From Nocardiopsis eucommiae (lineage in GTDB: Bacteria > Actinomycetota > Actinomycetes > Streptosporangiales > Streptosporangiaceae), in contig CP074402.1 of assembly GCA_018388625.1 (NCBI GenBank), positions 3,906,001 to 3,970,000 of the forward strand: a stretch of DNA of 64,000 nucleotides, in the 5' to 3' direction. Positions within the stretch are counted from its first letter, which is position 1, and each line of letters opens with the position of its first letter. Position numbers and translations under genes: made by a program. Below are positions 50,930 through 60,704 of the stretch, in pieces. The notes under the pieces are model-generated. The model did not search any database. It had not been told where the DNA came from and saw only the letters and a list, made by a program, of their open reading frames with translations.

Positions 50930-52126
50930 TCAGTCCGTCGAGTCGGCCGCGTCGAGTTCGTCCCGGACCTGCGCGAACGCCGCCACCGCCGCGCGGACGT
51001 CGTCCTCGCTGTGGGCCGCCGACAGCTGGACCCGGATACGGGCACGCCCCATGGGGACCACGGGATAGGAGAACGCCGTCACGTACACGCCCTTCTCCAG
51101 GAGGGCGGACGCCATCCTGGCCGCCTGGGCGGCGTCCCCGATCATCACGGGCACGATCGGGTGCTCGCCGTCAAGGACGTCGAAGCCCGCGGCGGTGATC
51201 GACTCCCGGAACAGCGCGGCGTTGCGGTTCAGCCTCGTCCTGAGGTCGTCGGCCTCGGAAAGCATGTCGAGCACGCGCAGGGAGGCACCGACGATCATCG
51301 GGGCGAGCGAGTTGGAGAAGAGGTAGGGCCGCGACCGCTGCCGGAGGATCTCCACGATCTCGGCGTGTCCGGCCACGTACCCGCCGCTGGCGCCGCCGAG
51401 CGCCTTCCCGAGCGTTCCGGTCACGATGTCCACGCGGTCCTGGACGCCGAACAGCTCCGGCGTTCCCTGGCCGTTCGGCCCGACGAACCCGACGGCGTGG
51501 GAGTCGTCCACCATGACGAGCGCGTCGTGGCGCTCCGCCAGGTCGCAGATCTCGTCGAGCGGGGCGAGGTAGCCGTCCATCGAGAACACGCCGTCGGTGA
51601 CGATGAGGCGGTGGCGCGCGTCCGCAGCCGCGATGAGCTGCTTCTCCAGGTCGACCATGTCCCGGTTCTTGTACCGGAACCTGGCCGCCTTGCTCAACCG
51701 GATGCCGTCGATGATGCTCGCGTGGTTCAGCTCGTCGGAGATCACCGCGTCCTCGGCGCTCAGGAGCGTCTCGAAGACGCCGCCGTTCGCGTCGAAGCAC
51801 GAGCTGTACAGGATGGTGTCGTCGACCCGGAGGAACTCCGAGAGCCGTCGCTCCAGTCGCGCGTGCAGGTCCTGGGTCCCGCAGATGAACCGCACCGAGG
51901 CCATCCCGAAACCCGACTCGTCGAGCGCCCGCTTGGCGGCCTCGATCAGGTCGGGGTGGTCGGCGAGGCCCAGGTAGTTGTTCGAGCAGAAGTTGAGGAC
52001 GGAGTCGTCACCGACGCTGATCCGCGCGGACTGGGGGCCGCTGATCAGCCGCTGGTCCTTGAAGAGCCCCGCCTCCCGGATGTCCTCGATTTCCCGCGTG
52101 AGATGGTCGCGCATCGCTGAGTACAC
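50930..52126 (-). CDS. kbl: Glycine C-acetyltransferase (2-amino-3-ketobutyrate CoA ligase)
   Basis: PLP enzyme converting 2-amino-3-oxobutyrate plus CoA to glycine plus acetyl-CoA, the second step of threonine breakdown. 398 aa. Motifs: [13 protein letters not shown] near residue 46, [41 protein letters not shown] near residue 209, and the PLP Lys in [15 protein letters not shown] near residue 244. The start GTG at 52126 lies one base past the tdh stop, with GGGGAG in the end of tdh. Unbroken. The repeat element lies just downstream. Confidence 0.94.
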   Translation of the reverse strand: MYSAMRDHLTREIEDIREAGLFKDQRLISGPQSARISVGDDSVLNFCSNNYLGLADHPDLIEAAKRALDESGFGMASVRFICGTQDLHARLERRLSEFLRVDDTILYSSCFDANGGVFETLLSAEDAVISDELNHASIIDGIRLSKAARFRYKNRDMVDLEKQLIAAADARHRLIVTDGVFSMDGYLAPLDEICDLAERHDALVMVDDSHAVGFVGPNGQGTPELFGVQDRVDIVTGTLGKALGGASGGYVAGHAEIVEILRQRSRPYLFSNSLAPMIVGASLRVLDMLSEADDLRTRLNRNAALFRESITAAGFDVLDGEHPIVPVMIGDAAQAARMASALLEKGVYVTAFSYPVVPMGRARIRVQLSAAHSEDDVRAAVAAFAQVRDELDAADSTD

Positions 52127-52127
52127 G

Positions 52128-53228
52128 TCACTCCCCTACTGATTGCTGATCGTCGTTGTGGGCGGACCCCGGCTGGGGGATCACCGGCGTGGTCCAGTCG
52201 AGCACGACCTTCCCGCACGCGCCGGTCGCGGCGACCTCGAAGGCTTCCTCGTGCTGTTCGTAACCGAACCGGTGGGTGATGACCGGGCTGATGTCGAGAC
52301 CGTTCTCGAGCAGGACGGACATCGCGTACCAGGTGTCGAACATCTCCCGCCCGTAGATTCCCTTGAGCGTGAGCATCCGGGTCACCACGGTCGCGAGGTC
52401 GACGGAGACGTCGTCGGACGGCAGGCCGAGGACCGCGATACGGCCGCCGGGGCTCATGCTGGAGATCGCCGAGGCGAGCGCCCTGGGCTGCCCCGACATC
52501 TCGAACGCGACGTCGAAGCCCTCCTTCATGTTGTTCGCCGACATGACGTCGGCCAGGTCCTCCCGTGAGACGTCCACGGCGATCGTCGCTCCCATGTCCC
52601 GGGCCAGCCCGAGGCGGTACGGGCTCAGGTCGGTCACGACGACGCTGCGCGCCCCCGCGTGGCGCGCGGTCGCCGCGGCCATGATCCCGATGGGGCCAGC
52701 CCCGGTGACCAGGACGTCCTCGTTCATGACGGGGAAGGACAGCGCCGTGTGCACGGCGTTGCCGAAGGGGTCGAAGATGGCGGCGACGTCGAGGTCGATC
52801 GGGATGCGGTGCACCCAGACGTTCGGCTCGGGGAGCACGACGTAGTCGGCGAACGCGCCGTTCGTGTTCACCCCCAGGCCGATCGTGCGGATGCAGAGGT
52901 GGCGGCGGCCGGCTCGGCAGTTGCGGCACTTGCCGCACACCAGGTGGCCCTCACCGCTCACCAGGTCGCCGACCTTCACGTCGCTCACACCACCGCCGAC
53001 GTCGACGACCTCACCGACGAACTCGTGCCCGAGCACGAGCGGCGGCTCGATCACGGACTCTGCCCAGTGGTCCCAGGCTCTGATGTGGAGGTCGGTCCCG
53101 CAGATTCCCGTGCGCAGGACCCTGATGAGCACCTCGCCGCGACCTATCTCGGGGTTCTTGACGTCCGCCAAGGTCAGCCCGGGTTCGCCGCGGAGTTTCG
53201 AAAGAGCCTTCATGACCCCGATCATCAC
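52128..53228 (-). CDS. tdh: L-threonine 3-dehydrogenase
   Basis: Zinc-dependent medium-chain dehydrogenase oxidising L-threonine to 2-amino-3-oxobutyrate, the substrate of Kbl. 366 aa from the GTG at 53228; MKALSKLRG (53213) is an alternative start closer to usual Tdh. Motifs: catalytic zinc site [16 protein letters not shown] near residue 42 and GHEFVGEV, structural zinc [15 protein letters not shown] near residue 98, and NAD site [13 protein letters not shown] near residue 172. Operonic with kbl and divergent from a LysR gene that is the likely regulator. Confidence 0.94.
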   Translation of the reverse strand: MMIGVMKALSKLRGEPGLTLADVKNPEIGRGEVLIRVLRTGICGTDLHIRAWDHWAESVIEPPLVLGHEFVGEVVDVGGGVSDVKVGDLVSGEGHLVCGKCRNCRAGRRHLCIRTIGLGVNTNGAFADYVVLPEPNVWVHRIPIDLDVAAIFDPFGNAVHTALSFPVMNEDVLVTGAGPIGIMAAATARHAGARSVVVTDLSPYRLGLARDMGATIAVDVSREDLADVMSANNMKEGFDVAFEMSGQPRALASAISSMSPGGRIAVLGLPSDDVSVDLATVVTRMLTLKGIYGREMFDTWYAMSVLLENGLDISPVITHRFGYEQHEEAFEVAATGACGKVVLDWTTPVIPQPGSAHNDDQQSVGE

Positions 53229-53278
53229 GTACCGGATATCATTAAGTCCATCACGAAGACCTGTAGAGAACCTTCAAG

Positions 53279-53291
53279 CTTTGCTTCAAAG
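53279..53291. promoter_or_regulatory. Palindrome at the LysR start (candidate operator)
   Basis: CTTTG-CTT-CAAAG, with TTCAA repeated at 53273 and 53285. It overlaps the ribosome site of lysR, in the 71-nt divergent region with tdh. Confidence 0.35.
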
Positions 53292-53299
53292 GAGATCGC

Positions 53300-54264
53300 G
53301 TGATCGACCCGCGCCGCCTGCGCGTTCTCCAGGCAGTCGCACTCCACGGCACGGTCACCGCCGCGGCGCGGTCGCTCTACCTGTCACCGTCGGCGGTGTC
53401 GCAGCAGCTGTCGGCGCTGGAGCGCGAGGTCGGCCTCGACCTCTTCGAACGCCACGGTCGCAACATCCGGCTGACCTCCCTGGGAACGGTCCTCGCCGGT
53501 TACGCCGTGCAGGTGTCAGCGATCCTGGAGCAGGCCGAGGCCGACCTGGCCGCGTCCGCGATCGGTGAGGTCGGCACGGTGAGTATCGCCGCGTTCCCGT
53601 CCGCGATCATCGAGGTCGTGGCACCCGCCCTGCGCGCGCTCCGGACCTCCGCTCCGCATCTGCGCGCGCACGTCACCGACGCGGAGGGTGCGGCGGCGCA
53701 GCGGCTCCTCGCGGAGGGTCACGTCGACGTCTCACTGTCCGTGGACTATCCCGAGGCGACGGTCTCGACCGTCCAGGAGTTCAGCCACGCCCGTCTGTAC
53801 TCGGAGCCGTTGGACGCGCTGGTGCCCTCGGACAGCGACCTGGCCGCCAGCGCCCAGGTGTCACTGTCACGCCTGGCGGGCGAGGTGTGGATCACGCCGC
53901 TCCCGGGCAACCCCATCCACGACCTCACGCTCCTCGCGTGCCAGCAGGCGGGCTTCCAGCCGCGCGTCGAGTCGGTCTCGAACGACTTCCGCGCGGTCAG
54001 CGCGCTCGTGGGCGCAGGCCTCGGCATCGCGCTCGCCCCGCGGTCGGCGATAGCCGCCGTCGACCTGCCAGGCGTCAGCGTCGTCCCCCTGAGGGGACGA
54101 CCGCCGAGGAGGCACGTGTTCGTCTCCGTGCGCCGTGGAACCGAGGGGCACCCCTGGTGAACGCCGTCCTCAACGAACTGCACGACCACGCCAGCGCCCT
54201 CGAACCGCGCAGGGGCCGGTCGGCGGCACGGCACCTCGAACACGAGGGCCGGGGCCCCGCCTGA
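53300..54264 (+). CDS. LysR-family regulator divergent from tdh-kbl, apparent frameshift
   Basis: 321 aa when repaired. Helix-turn-helix at residues about 5-60 (RLRVLQAVALHGTVTAAARSL, SPSAVSQQLSALEREVG), then a periplasmic-binding-like sensor domain (VGTVSIAAFPSAIIEVVAPAL, GVGIALAP-type ALVGAGLGIALAPRSAI). The break near 54150 (one C) links GTEGHP to LVNAVLNELHDHASALEP, a normal LysR C-terminus. The ATG at 53300 is preceded by AAAGGAGATCGC. Likely controls threonine catabolism. Confidence 0.88.
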
Positions 54265-54455
54265 CCGTTCGGACCACCGGGCACGCGCCGGCGCGGGCGG
54301 GTTGGGACGGCTCGGGTGGAGTTGTCCACAGGCCGCGGCGCCCGGCCTTGACCGGCTCTGGGCCGCCTGCCAGAGTCAGCCGCATGTGTTCCGGGGCACA
54401 CCCCTGCCCCGGGGCGCGCTGAGTGGACCTTGCGACGATGGAAGGACCCGCCTCC

Positions 54456-56131
54456 ATGGCCCCTGCCGACCCACGTCCCCCGCCGACACCGCCGCGCACG
54501 CGACGGTGTCGGTCCTGGCCGCCGCCGGGATCAGACGGTGCTACACCGTCCCAGGAGAGAGCTTCCTCGAACTGGCCGACGCCATCGACCAGCACCCGGA
54601 GATGGCCCTCGTCTCCACCCGGCACGAGGGCGGCGCCGCCTTCATGGCCGAGGCCGAGGCCAAGCTCACCGGTGTCCCCGCCGTGGCCGCCGCCACCCGG
54701 GGCCCCGGCGCGGCCAACCTGGCGGTGGGCGTGCACACCGCCATGCAGGACTCCACCCCGATGATCGTCTTCCTGGGACAGGCCGAGACCGAGCACCTGG
54801 GCCGGGAGGCCTTCCAGGAGGTGGACCTGACCGCCTTCTACGCGCCCATCACCAAGTGGTCGACCACCGTGCACCGGGCGGACCGGTTGGCGGAGGTGAC
54901 CGCGCGCGCGGTCCGGATCGCCACCACCGGGCGGCCGGGCCCGGTGGCCATCGCCGTTCCGGGAGACCTCTTCGGGCAGAGGGTCGGCGCACCGCCCGCT
55001 CCGCGGGCCCCGCTGGTCCCCCGGCCGCCGCTGGGCGAGGGCGACCGCGACCGACTGGCCGCCTGGCTGGCCCGGGCGGTGCGCCCGGTGATCATCGCGG
55101 GCGGCGGGGCACGGGCCGCGCGCGAGGACCTCGTGCGCGTGGCCGAGCGGTACAGCGCCGGGGTGTACGCCGCCTGGCGCCGCCAGGACGTCTTCCCCAA
55201 CGACCACCCGCTCTACCTCGGGCACCTGGGGCTGGGGGCGCCCAGCGCGGTGCTGGGCGCCCTCGCGGACGCCGACGCGGTCCTGGTGGTGGGCTGCCGG
55301 ATGAGTGAGACCACCACCCAGGGGTACCGGCTGCCCGAGTCGGACGGCCGCACCAGGGTGGCGCAGATCGACATCGACCCCGCGCAGGTGGGCGCCACCA
55401 AGGACGTGTGGCTCGGCGCGGTGGCCGACTCCGGCGAGGCGCTGCGCGCCCTGGCGGAGGCCCCGGTCAAGGTGCCCTACCGGGACTGGAGCGCGGCACG
55501 CCGACTCTGGGTGGAGAGCGCCACCGTCCCACCGGAGGCCGAGCGGCACAGCGGACCGCGCATGCATCCGTGGTCGGTGATCGCGGGCATGCGCGAGGCC
55601 CTGCCCGAGGACGCCCTGATCACCAACGACGCGGGCAACTTCGCCTCCTTCCTGCACCGGGGCTGGTGGTACCGGCACGCGGACACCCAGCTGGCGCCGA
55701 CCAGCGGAGCCATGGGCTACGCGGTGCCCGCCGCCGTGGCCGCCAAGCTCGCCGCCCCCGGGCGGACGGTGGTGGCGGTGGCCGGGGACGGCGGCGCTTT
55801 GATGACCGGGCAGGAGCTGGAGACGGCGGTGCGCCACGGCGCTGCGATCACGGTGGTGGTGTTCCAGAACGGGCTCTACGGCACGATCGCCATGCACCAG
55901 GCCCGCGAGCTGGGCAGACTCGCGGGGACGGAGATCAGCGGCCCCCTGGACCTGGCCGGGTACGCCCGCGCGTTGGGGGCCCGGGGCGCCACCGTGCACA
56001 CCCGTGAGGAGCTGGAGAAGGCGCTGTCCGAGGCCGTGGGCGCGGACCTGCCCACCCTGGTGGACGTGCGCACCGATCCGGAGGTGATCAGCCCGACCGC
56101 CACCATGACGGACCTGCTCGGCGACGCCTGA
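54456..56131 (+). CDS. Thiamine-pyrophosphate enzyme, acetolactate-synthase-like, apparent frameshift
   Basis: 558 aa when repaired. The three-domain TPP fold is visible: TPP-activating Glu in VPGESFLELADAI near residue 30, STRHEGGAAFMAEAEAKLTG, central domain RPVIIAGGGARAAREDLV near residue 210, and the TPP/Mg motif VAGDGGALMTGQELETAV followed by VVFQN near residue 445. The break is the C run 54477-54481 near the N-terminus. Start ATG at 54456 after GGAAGGA. No small regulatory subunit is nearby, so it is probably not the biosynthetic acetolactate synthase; the substrate is unknown. Confidence 0.82.
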
Positions 56132-56168
56132 ACCGGTGGGGCGTCCCGCGGGCCACCCCACCGGTTCA
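56129..56168. terminator. Bidirectional terminator built from both stop codons
   Basis: Perfect 13-bp arms TGAACCGGTGGGG / CCCCACCGGTTCA with a 14-nt loop. The outer TGA of each arm is the stop codon of the converging gene on that strand (ends 56131 and 56166). Confidence 0.8.
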
Positions 56169-57071
56169 GTCCGCGTAGGCCGCGGCCGCCTCGCGCAGTG
56201 CCCGGACCACGGCCCTGATCGCCGGGCGCCGGGAGGCGTCGGTGCGCCAGAACACGTAGACCTGGCGGACCATCGCGGGCTGCACCGGGACCACCGTCAC
56301 CCCCTCGGGCACGGGGCCCCGGCCCAGGCGGGGCATGACGGCGGCGCCGATCCCCGCGGCAATCAGGGCCAGCTTGGTCTGGTGCTCCTCCACGGAGTGG
56401 ATGACGTGGGGTTCGGCCCCGCGCCCCCGGATGATGTCGTGCAGCCAGTCGTCGCAGATGGACCCCTTGGTCCAGCTGATCCACGGCAGGTCCAGGATCT
56501 CGTCAAGCTCCAGGATCTCCCGATGGGCCAGGGGGTGGTCCGAGGGCAGCGCGATGTCACCGACGTCCTCCATGAGGGAGGCGCGCGTCATCCCCTGGGG
56601 CAGTTGCAGGGGCGCCCCCATCCAGTCCACGACCAGGGCCAGGTCGGCGTCGCCGCGCGCCATGGCCGGGACGCTCTCCTGCGGTTCGTCCTCGTGCAGT
56701 TCCACCCTGAGACCCGGGTGGGCCTCACGCAGGGCGGGAAGGGCGGCGGGCAGCAGTCCACGCACGGCCGTGGGGGTGGCGGACAGGCGCAGGTGGCCGG
56801 TGACCTCGCCCCGGTGGGCCTCCAGGTCGGCCTCGGCGCGGTGGACCAGGCTCAGGATGCGGGAGGTGTGTTCCACGAGGAGCTCGGCGGCGTCCGTGAG
56901 GCGCACGCCCCGCCCGTTGCGCTCGACCAGGGGTTGGCCGACCTCGCGTTCGAGCTTGGTCAGCTGCTGTGAGACGGCGGAGTTGGTGACGTGCAGGGCC
57001 TGGGAGGCCGCGCTGAGGGACCCGTGGGCGGCGATGGCGTGCAGGACCCGGAGGCGGTCGACACTGAGCAT
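56166..57071 (-). CDS. LysR-family regulator divergent from an EamA transporter
   Basis: 301 aa. N-terminal HTH MLSVDRLRVLHAIAAHGSLSAASQALHVTNSAVSQQL, sensor domain VTGHLRLSATPTAVRGLLPAALP and LALIAAGIGAAVMPRLG. The ATG at 57071 is preceded at 7 nt by TAGCGT (57084-57079), suggesting leaderless transcription. A CTAA-N9-TTAG palindrome overlaps that -10 in the 73-nt divergent promoter, consistent with autoregulation and control of the transporter. Unbroken. Confidence 0.9.
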   Translation of the reverse strand: MLSVDRLRVLHAIAAHGSLSAASQALHVTNSAVSQQLTKLEREVGQPLVERNGRGVRLTDAAELLVEHTSRILSLVHRAEADLEAHRGEVTGHLRLSATPTAVRGLLPAALPALREAHPGLRVELHEDEPQESVPAMARGDADLALVVDWMGAPLQLPQGMTRASLMEDVGDIALPSDHPLAHREILELDEILDLPWISWTKGSICDDWLHDIIRGRGAEPHVIHSVEEHQTKLALIAAGIGAAVMPRLGRGPVPEGVTVVPVQPAMVRQVYVFWRTDASRRPAIRAVVRALREAAAAYAD

Positions 57072-57078
57072 GTAAGCA

Positions 57079-57098
57079 ACGCTAAGCCATGGGTTTAG
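57079..57098. promoter_or_regulatory. LysR-type operator overlapping a leaderless -10
   Basis: CTAAGCCATGGGTTTAG (57082-57098), imperfect palindrome of the T-N11-A type, overlapping the minus-strand -10 TAGCGT (57084-57079) of the lysR gene. Confidence 0.45.
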
Positions 57099-57144
57099 AG
57101 ATACGAAGTAGACCTAAGGGATCGTGCACAGATAGAAACATCCC

Positions 57145-58136
57145 ATGTCCACTCTTCCCGACGCCGTCGCCTCCGTCCCGTCGGCCGTCGCACCCCGACG
57201 AACCCCGCTCCTGAACTGGCGTGCCAAGTTCGTGCTGCTCGCGCTCATCTGGGGCATGAGCTTCGTCCTCCTCCGGGTCGGCGCGGAGGTCCTCGCCCCG
57301 CTCCAGCTCGCCCTGGGCCGCATGGGTACCGGGGCCCTGGCCCTGCTCGCGATCCTGTTCCTGACCCGTGGACGACTCCCCTCCTCACCCCGGCTGTGGG
57401 GACACGTGTTCGTGGCCGCCCTGCTGCTGAACACCGTCCCGTTCACCCTGTTCGGGTACGCGGCCCAGCTCATCCCCTCCGCACTCATGGGCATCGTCAA
57501 CGCCGCCACCCCGCTCTTCGGCGTGGTGTTCGCCATGCTGATCCTCACCGACGAACGGCCCGACCGGACCCGCCTCCTCGGCCTGGGCATCGGCTTCCTC
57601 GGGGTCCTCACCGTCTTCGGCGTCTGGAACTCCCTGGGCCGGGTCGACGCCTCCGACGAGGAGGCCCTGCTCGGCATGCTCCTGGTGGTGGGCGCCACCG
57701 TCTGCTACGGGATCGGCACCCCTACCTGCGCCGGTTCGTGGCGGGAAGCCCGCACACGGCGCTGGAGCTGAGCTCGCTCCAGATGCTGCTGGGAACCCTG
57801 CCCCTGCTGGTGCTGGCTCCGCTGTTCACCGGGGTCCCCACCGAGCTCACCTGGCGGGCCGCCCTCGCCGTGACCGCCCTGGGCGTGTTCGGCACCGGGT
57901 TCGCCTACATCCTCAACTACGCGATCGTCCGGGCCGCGGGCGCGACGGTGGCCACCACCGTCACCTACGTCGTCCCGGTGGTCGCCGTCACCGCCGGAGT
58001 CCTGCTGCTCGGTGAGACCCTGACCTGGAACCAGCCGCTGGGGGCCCTCGTGATCATCCTCGGCGCGGCGCTGTGCCAGCGGGTCCTGCACGTCCGCCGC
58101 CCGGCCCCGGTGGGGCAGGACGGCGGAGGGGTCTGA
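57145..58136 (+). CDS. EamA/RhaT-family (DMT) transporter, apparent frameshift
   Basis: 330 aa when repaired, ten predicted helices in two EamA repeats: LALIWGMSFVLLRVGAEVL near residue 32 and, after the break, LGVFGTGFAYILNYAIVRAAGA, ending LLLGETLTWNQPLGALVIILG. The break near 57717 (one base) joins CYGIG to PYLRRFVAG. Start MSTLPDAVASV with only a weak ribosome site. Divergent from LysR. Metabolite exporter of unknown substrate. A copy of the structured repeat follows it. Confidence 0.88.
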
Positions 58137-58160
58137 CGAGGGGCGGGGGCCGGGGCCCAC

Positions 58161-58254
58161 GCTGTGCGAGGCCGCGGAGCTCACGTAGCGGCGCGCAGGA
58201 GGGGCGGCCTCGCCCCTGGTCTCGCGAGAGATCGCCCGGATGGCCGCTGGCCTC
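58161..58254. repeat. Structured repeat core, copy 2
   Basis: Same orientation as copy 1. By eye 65 of the first 79 aligned positions are identical without gaps. The stem GCGAGGCCGC / GCGGCCTCGC (58166-58175 and 58204-58213) has the same 28-nt spacing. No terminal inverted repeats are found here, so this copy looks truncated. It lies between the EamA and rluD-like genes. Confidence 0.65.
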
Positions 58255-58298
58255 AACGGTGGCTCCGTCGCCATCGGCGAAGCCCCGAGAGACACGGC

Positions 58299-59225
58299 CT
58301 AGTCCTCGCGGAGCAGCTCCACGGCGGCGCTCAGGTCGTCGGGGTAGGGGCTGGAGAACTCCACCGGGCGGTGCTCGGTGGGGTGGTCGAAGCCCAGACG
58401 CACCGCGTGCAGCCACTGCCTCCTGACCCCCAGCCGTTCGGCGAGGGTCGGGTCGGCGCCGTACAGGTGGTCACCCACGCACGGGTGGCGCAGCGCGGCC
58501 ATGTGCACCCGGATCTGGTGGGTGCGGCCCGTCTCCAGCTTGATCTCCAGCAGGCTCGCGGCCCGGAAGGCCTCCTGGGTGTCGTAGTGCGTCACCGAGG
58601 GGCGCCCGCCCGCGACCACGGCCCAGCGTCCGTCACCGGCCGGGTGTCGGTCGATCGGGGCGTCGACCGTGCCGCGCAGCGGGTCGGGGTGTCCCTGGAC
58701 CAGCGTGTGGTAGCGCTTGTCCACGGTGCGCTCCTTGAACGCCCGCTTGAGCACGCTGTAGGCGGTCTCGCTCTTCGCCACGACCATCAGGCCGGTGGTG
58801 TTCGCGTCCAGCCGGTGCACGATGCCCTGGCGCTCGGCGGCGCCGCTGGTGGCCAGCTGCACGCCGGAGGCCAGCAGACCCTCCAGCACGCTGGGGCCGG
58901 TCCAGCCGACCGTGGGGTGCGCGACCACGCCCACCGGCTTGTCCACCACGATGATGTCCGCGTCCTCGTGCACGATCCGCATGCCCGGGACCGCCTCGGC
59001 CCGGGGCACCGGGGCGGTGGGCGGCGGCGGGAGGGTGACCTCCAGCCAGGCACCGGCACTCACCCGGTCGGACTTGGCCGCCTCGGCGCCGTCGAGGAGG
59101 ACCCCGCCGTCCCCGATGATCTCGGCCGCGCGGGTCCGGGAGAGCCCGAACATCCGCGCGATGGCGGCGTCGAGCCGGTCGCCCTCGAGCCCGTCAGGGA
59201 CGGGCAGGCTCCGGGTGTCGCTCAT
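58299..59225 (-). CDS. RluA/RluD-family pseudouridine synthase
   Basis: 308 aa. N-terminal S4 RNA-binding domain ([39 protein letters not shown]) and catalytic domain with the essential Asp in [19 protein letters not shown] near residue 144, plus [14 protein letters not shown] and [23 protein letters not shown]. Probably modifies 23S rRNA like RluD. The ATG overlaps the lspA stop by four bases (ATGA), as in other actinobacteria. Unbroken. Confidence 0.93.
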   Translation of the reverse strand: MSDTRSLPVPDGLEGDRLDAAIARMFGLSRTRAAEIIGDGGVLLDGAEAAKSDRVSAGAWLEVTLPPPPTAPVPRAEAVPGMRIVHEDADIIVVDKPVGVVAHPTVGWTGPSVLEGLLASGVQLATSGAAERQGIVHRLDANTTGLMVVAKSETAYSVLKRAFKERTVDKRYHTLVQGHPDPLRGTVDAPIDRHPAGDGRWAVVAGGRPSVTHYDTQEAFRAASLLEIKLETGRTHQIRVHMAALRHPCVGDHLYGADPTLAERLGVRRQWLHAVRLGFDHPTEHRPVEFSSPYPDDLSAAVELLRED

Positions 59226-59800
59226 GCGCCCTTCCCTTCGTCGTTGTCGTCGTTGTCCTTCGCGGCGCCCTCGTCGGGCCCGGCACCCTCGTCCTCGGCC
59301 CTCGTCCCGTCCAGGTTGAGCCCCTTGAACGTGAGCGCCACCACCAGGCAGGCCCCGACCACCACGCAGGAGTCGGCCACGTTGAAGACCGGGAAGGTCC
59401 CGACGCTGATGAAGTCGACGACCGCGCCCGTCCCGGGCGTCTCGCCCCGGAAGTAGCGGTCGACGAGGTTTCCGGCGGCGCCGCCCATCATCAGGCCGAG
59501 CGTCGCGCCCCACCACAGGCTGCGCACACGCCAGCCGATCCAGGCGATCGCGAGGACCACGACGGTGGCGATGGCGGTGAACACCCACGTGTAGCCGGTA
59601 CCGAGCGAGAACGCGGCACCGGTGTTGTAGACCAGGGTGAACTGGACGAATTCGCCGACGACGTCGAGCCGCTCGCCCGGGGAGAAGGCGGCCAGCACCC
59701 ACTCCTTGGTGAGGAAGTCGACGACGATCGCGGTGAGCGCGACCACCAACAGGAGTACGTACCTGCGCGGCCGGGCAACGGTGTTGTCGGTCGTGGTCAT
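59222..59800 (-). CDS. lspA: Lipoprotein signal peptidase
   Basis: Membrane aspartyl protease that removes the signal peptide from diacylated prolipoproteins. 192 aa, four helices. Catalytic Asp motifs: [14 protein letters not shown] near residue 116 and [14 protein letters not shown] near residue 141, plus the conserved [10 protein letters not shown] near residue 59. The C-terminal tail of about 35 residues is acidic. The ATG at 59800 lacks a strong Shine-Dalgarno. 29 nt downstream of the dksA-like gene; partner Lgt is at 13949. Confidence 0.95.
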   Translation of the reverse strand: MTTTDNTVARPRRYVLLLVVALTAIVVDFLTKEWVLAAFSPGERLDVVGEFVQFTLVYNTGAAFSLGTGYTWVFTAIATVVVLAIAWIGWRVRSLWWGATLGLMMGGAAGNLVDRYFRGETPGTGAVVDFISVGTFPVFNVADSCVVVGACLVVALTFKGLNLDGTRAEDEGAGPDEGAAKDNDDNDEGKGA

Positions 59801-59829
59801 GTTGCTGTCCCCGGAGGGCTCTACCTCAG

Positions 59830-60240
59830 TCAGCGACGCTCCTCGCGCTGTTTGCAGGTGACGCACAGGGTGGCGCGCGGAAAGGCCTGTAGACGCGCCT
59901 TACCGATGGCCTGGCCGCATGACTCACAGACCCCGTAGGTCCCCGCGTCCATCCGTTCGATCGCCCGCTCGCTCTTGGCGAGCAGGTCACGAGTATTGTA
60001 GGCCAACGCCAGATCGTGTTCGCGCTGGAAGGTCTTGGCCCCGACGTCGGCGGGGTCGTCCCCCGCGCCCTCGACCGGATCGGTGAGCCGCTCCGCGAGC
60101 TCCTTCTCGCCGTCCCGCAGTTCCTCGCGCTGGGCCGCGATCTCGCCCTCCAGCTGCTTCCGGACCTCCGCGAGCTCCCCCGACGTCCAGGGCTCCTCGC
60201 CCGGTCGCACCGGCAGCGCCGCCGCCTCGGTGGCCTTCAT
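59830..60240 (-). CDS. TraR/DksA-type zinc-finger protein
   Basis: 136 aa. Coiled-coil N-terminal half (GELAEVRKQLEGEIAAQREELRDGEKEL) and a C4 zinc finger, CESCGQAIGKARLQAFPRATLC with VTC, near residue 107. DksA-like proteins bind RNA polymerase in the secondary channel; actinobacterial members upstream of lspA are poorly studied. The ATG at 60240 follows GGAGGGGGAG. A recognisable promoter lies at 60328-60356. Confidence 0.9.
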   Translation of the reverse strand: MKATEAAALPVRPGEEPWTSGELAEVRKQLEGEIAAQREELRDGEKELAERLTDPVEGAGDDPADVGAKTFQREHDLALAYNTRDLLAKSERAIERMDAGTYGVCESCGQAIGKARLQAFPRATLCVTCKQREERR

Positions 60241-60327
60241 CGCACTCCCCCTCCACGTGCACCACGGCCTCCGCACCCCACCTGAACTGGGGTTCTCCCC
60301 TTCGGAACGGCCGTGAGTGGTGCCGTG

Positions 60328-60356
60328 AGCCTAGGCAATACCCCGGCCCATGGCAA
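60328..60356 (-). promoter_or_regulatory. Promoter of the dksA-lspA-rluD operon
   Basis: TTGCCA (60356-60351), 17-nt spacer, TAGGCT (60333-60328): the best housekeeping-sigma promoter in the window, about 90 nt upstream of the dksA-like start. Confidence 0.65.
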
Positions 60357-60392
60357 CGATCCCGACGGTGCGGTGCGGGAGGTCGGCGCGGC

Positions 60393-60653
60393 TCACTCGG
60401 CCACGGCGAACCCGCCGTAGTCCTCAGCGAGCAGCAGCAGGTGGGGCTCGTCGAAGACCGCCGAGCCGCCGTGCGGTCCGGTCAGCACCTCGATCACCCA
60501 GTCGACGTCCTCGGCGTCGTCCTCCCCCGCGAGCATGTCCCGGTACACCCGGCACGGCTCGTAGCCCTGCTCCAGCAGCTGCTCCGCGAGCTCCTCCGCG
60601 TCGTCGCGGTCGGGCAGGGTCACCAGGACCGCGCCCCGTGTCCGCTCCGCCAT
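60393..60653 (-). CDS. Small acidic protein of unknown function
   Basis: 86 aa, beginning MAERTRGAVLVTLPDRDDAEELAEQLL. It looks like a compact alpha/beta protein (ferredoxin-like pattern) with many Asp and Glu residues and a single Cys. It lies between ileS and the dksA-like gene, a position where actinobacteria often have a conserved small hypothetical. The ATG at 60653 follows GGTGGGGGTGCGGCC. I do not recognise a family. Confidence 0.6.
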   Translation of the reverse strand: MAERTRGAVLVTLPDRDDAEELAEQLLEQGYEPCRVYRDMLAGEDDAEDVDWVIEVLTGPHGGSAVFDEPHLLLLAEDYGGFAVAE

Positions 60654-60704
60654 GGCCGCACCCCCACCTAAAGCGCGGCGCGCCTGGCCGCACTGCGTTA
60701 TCCT

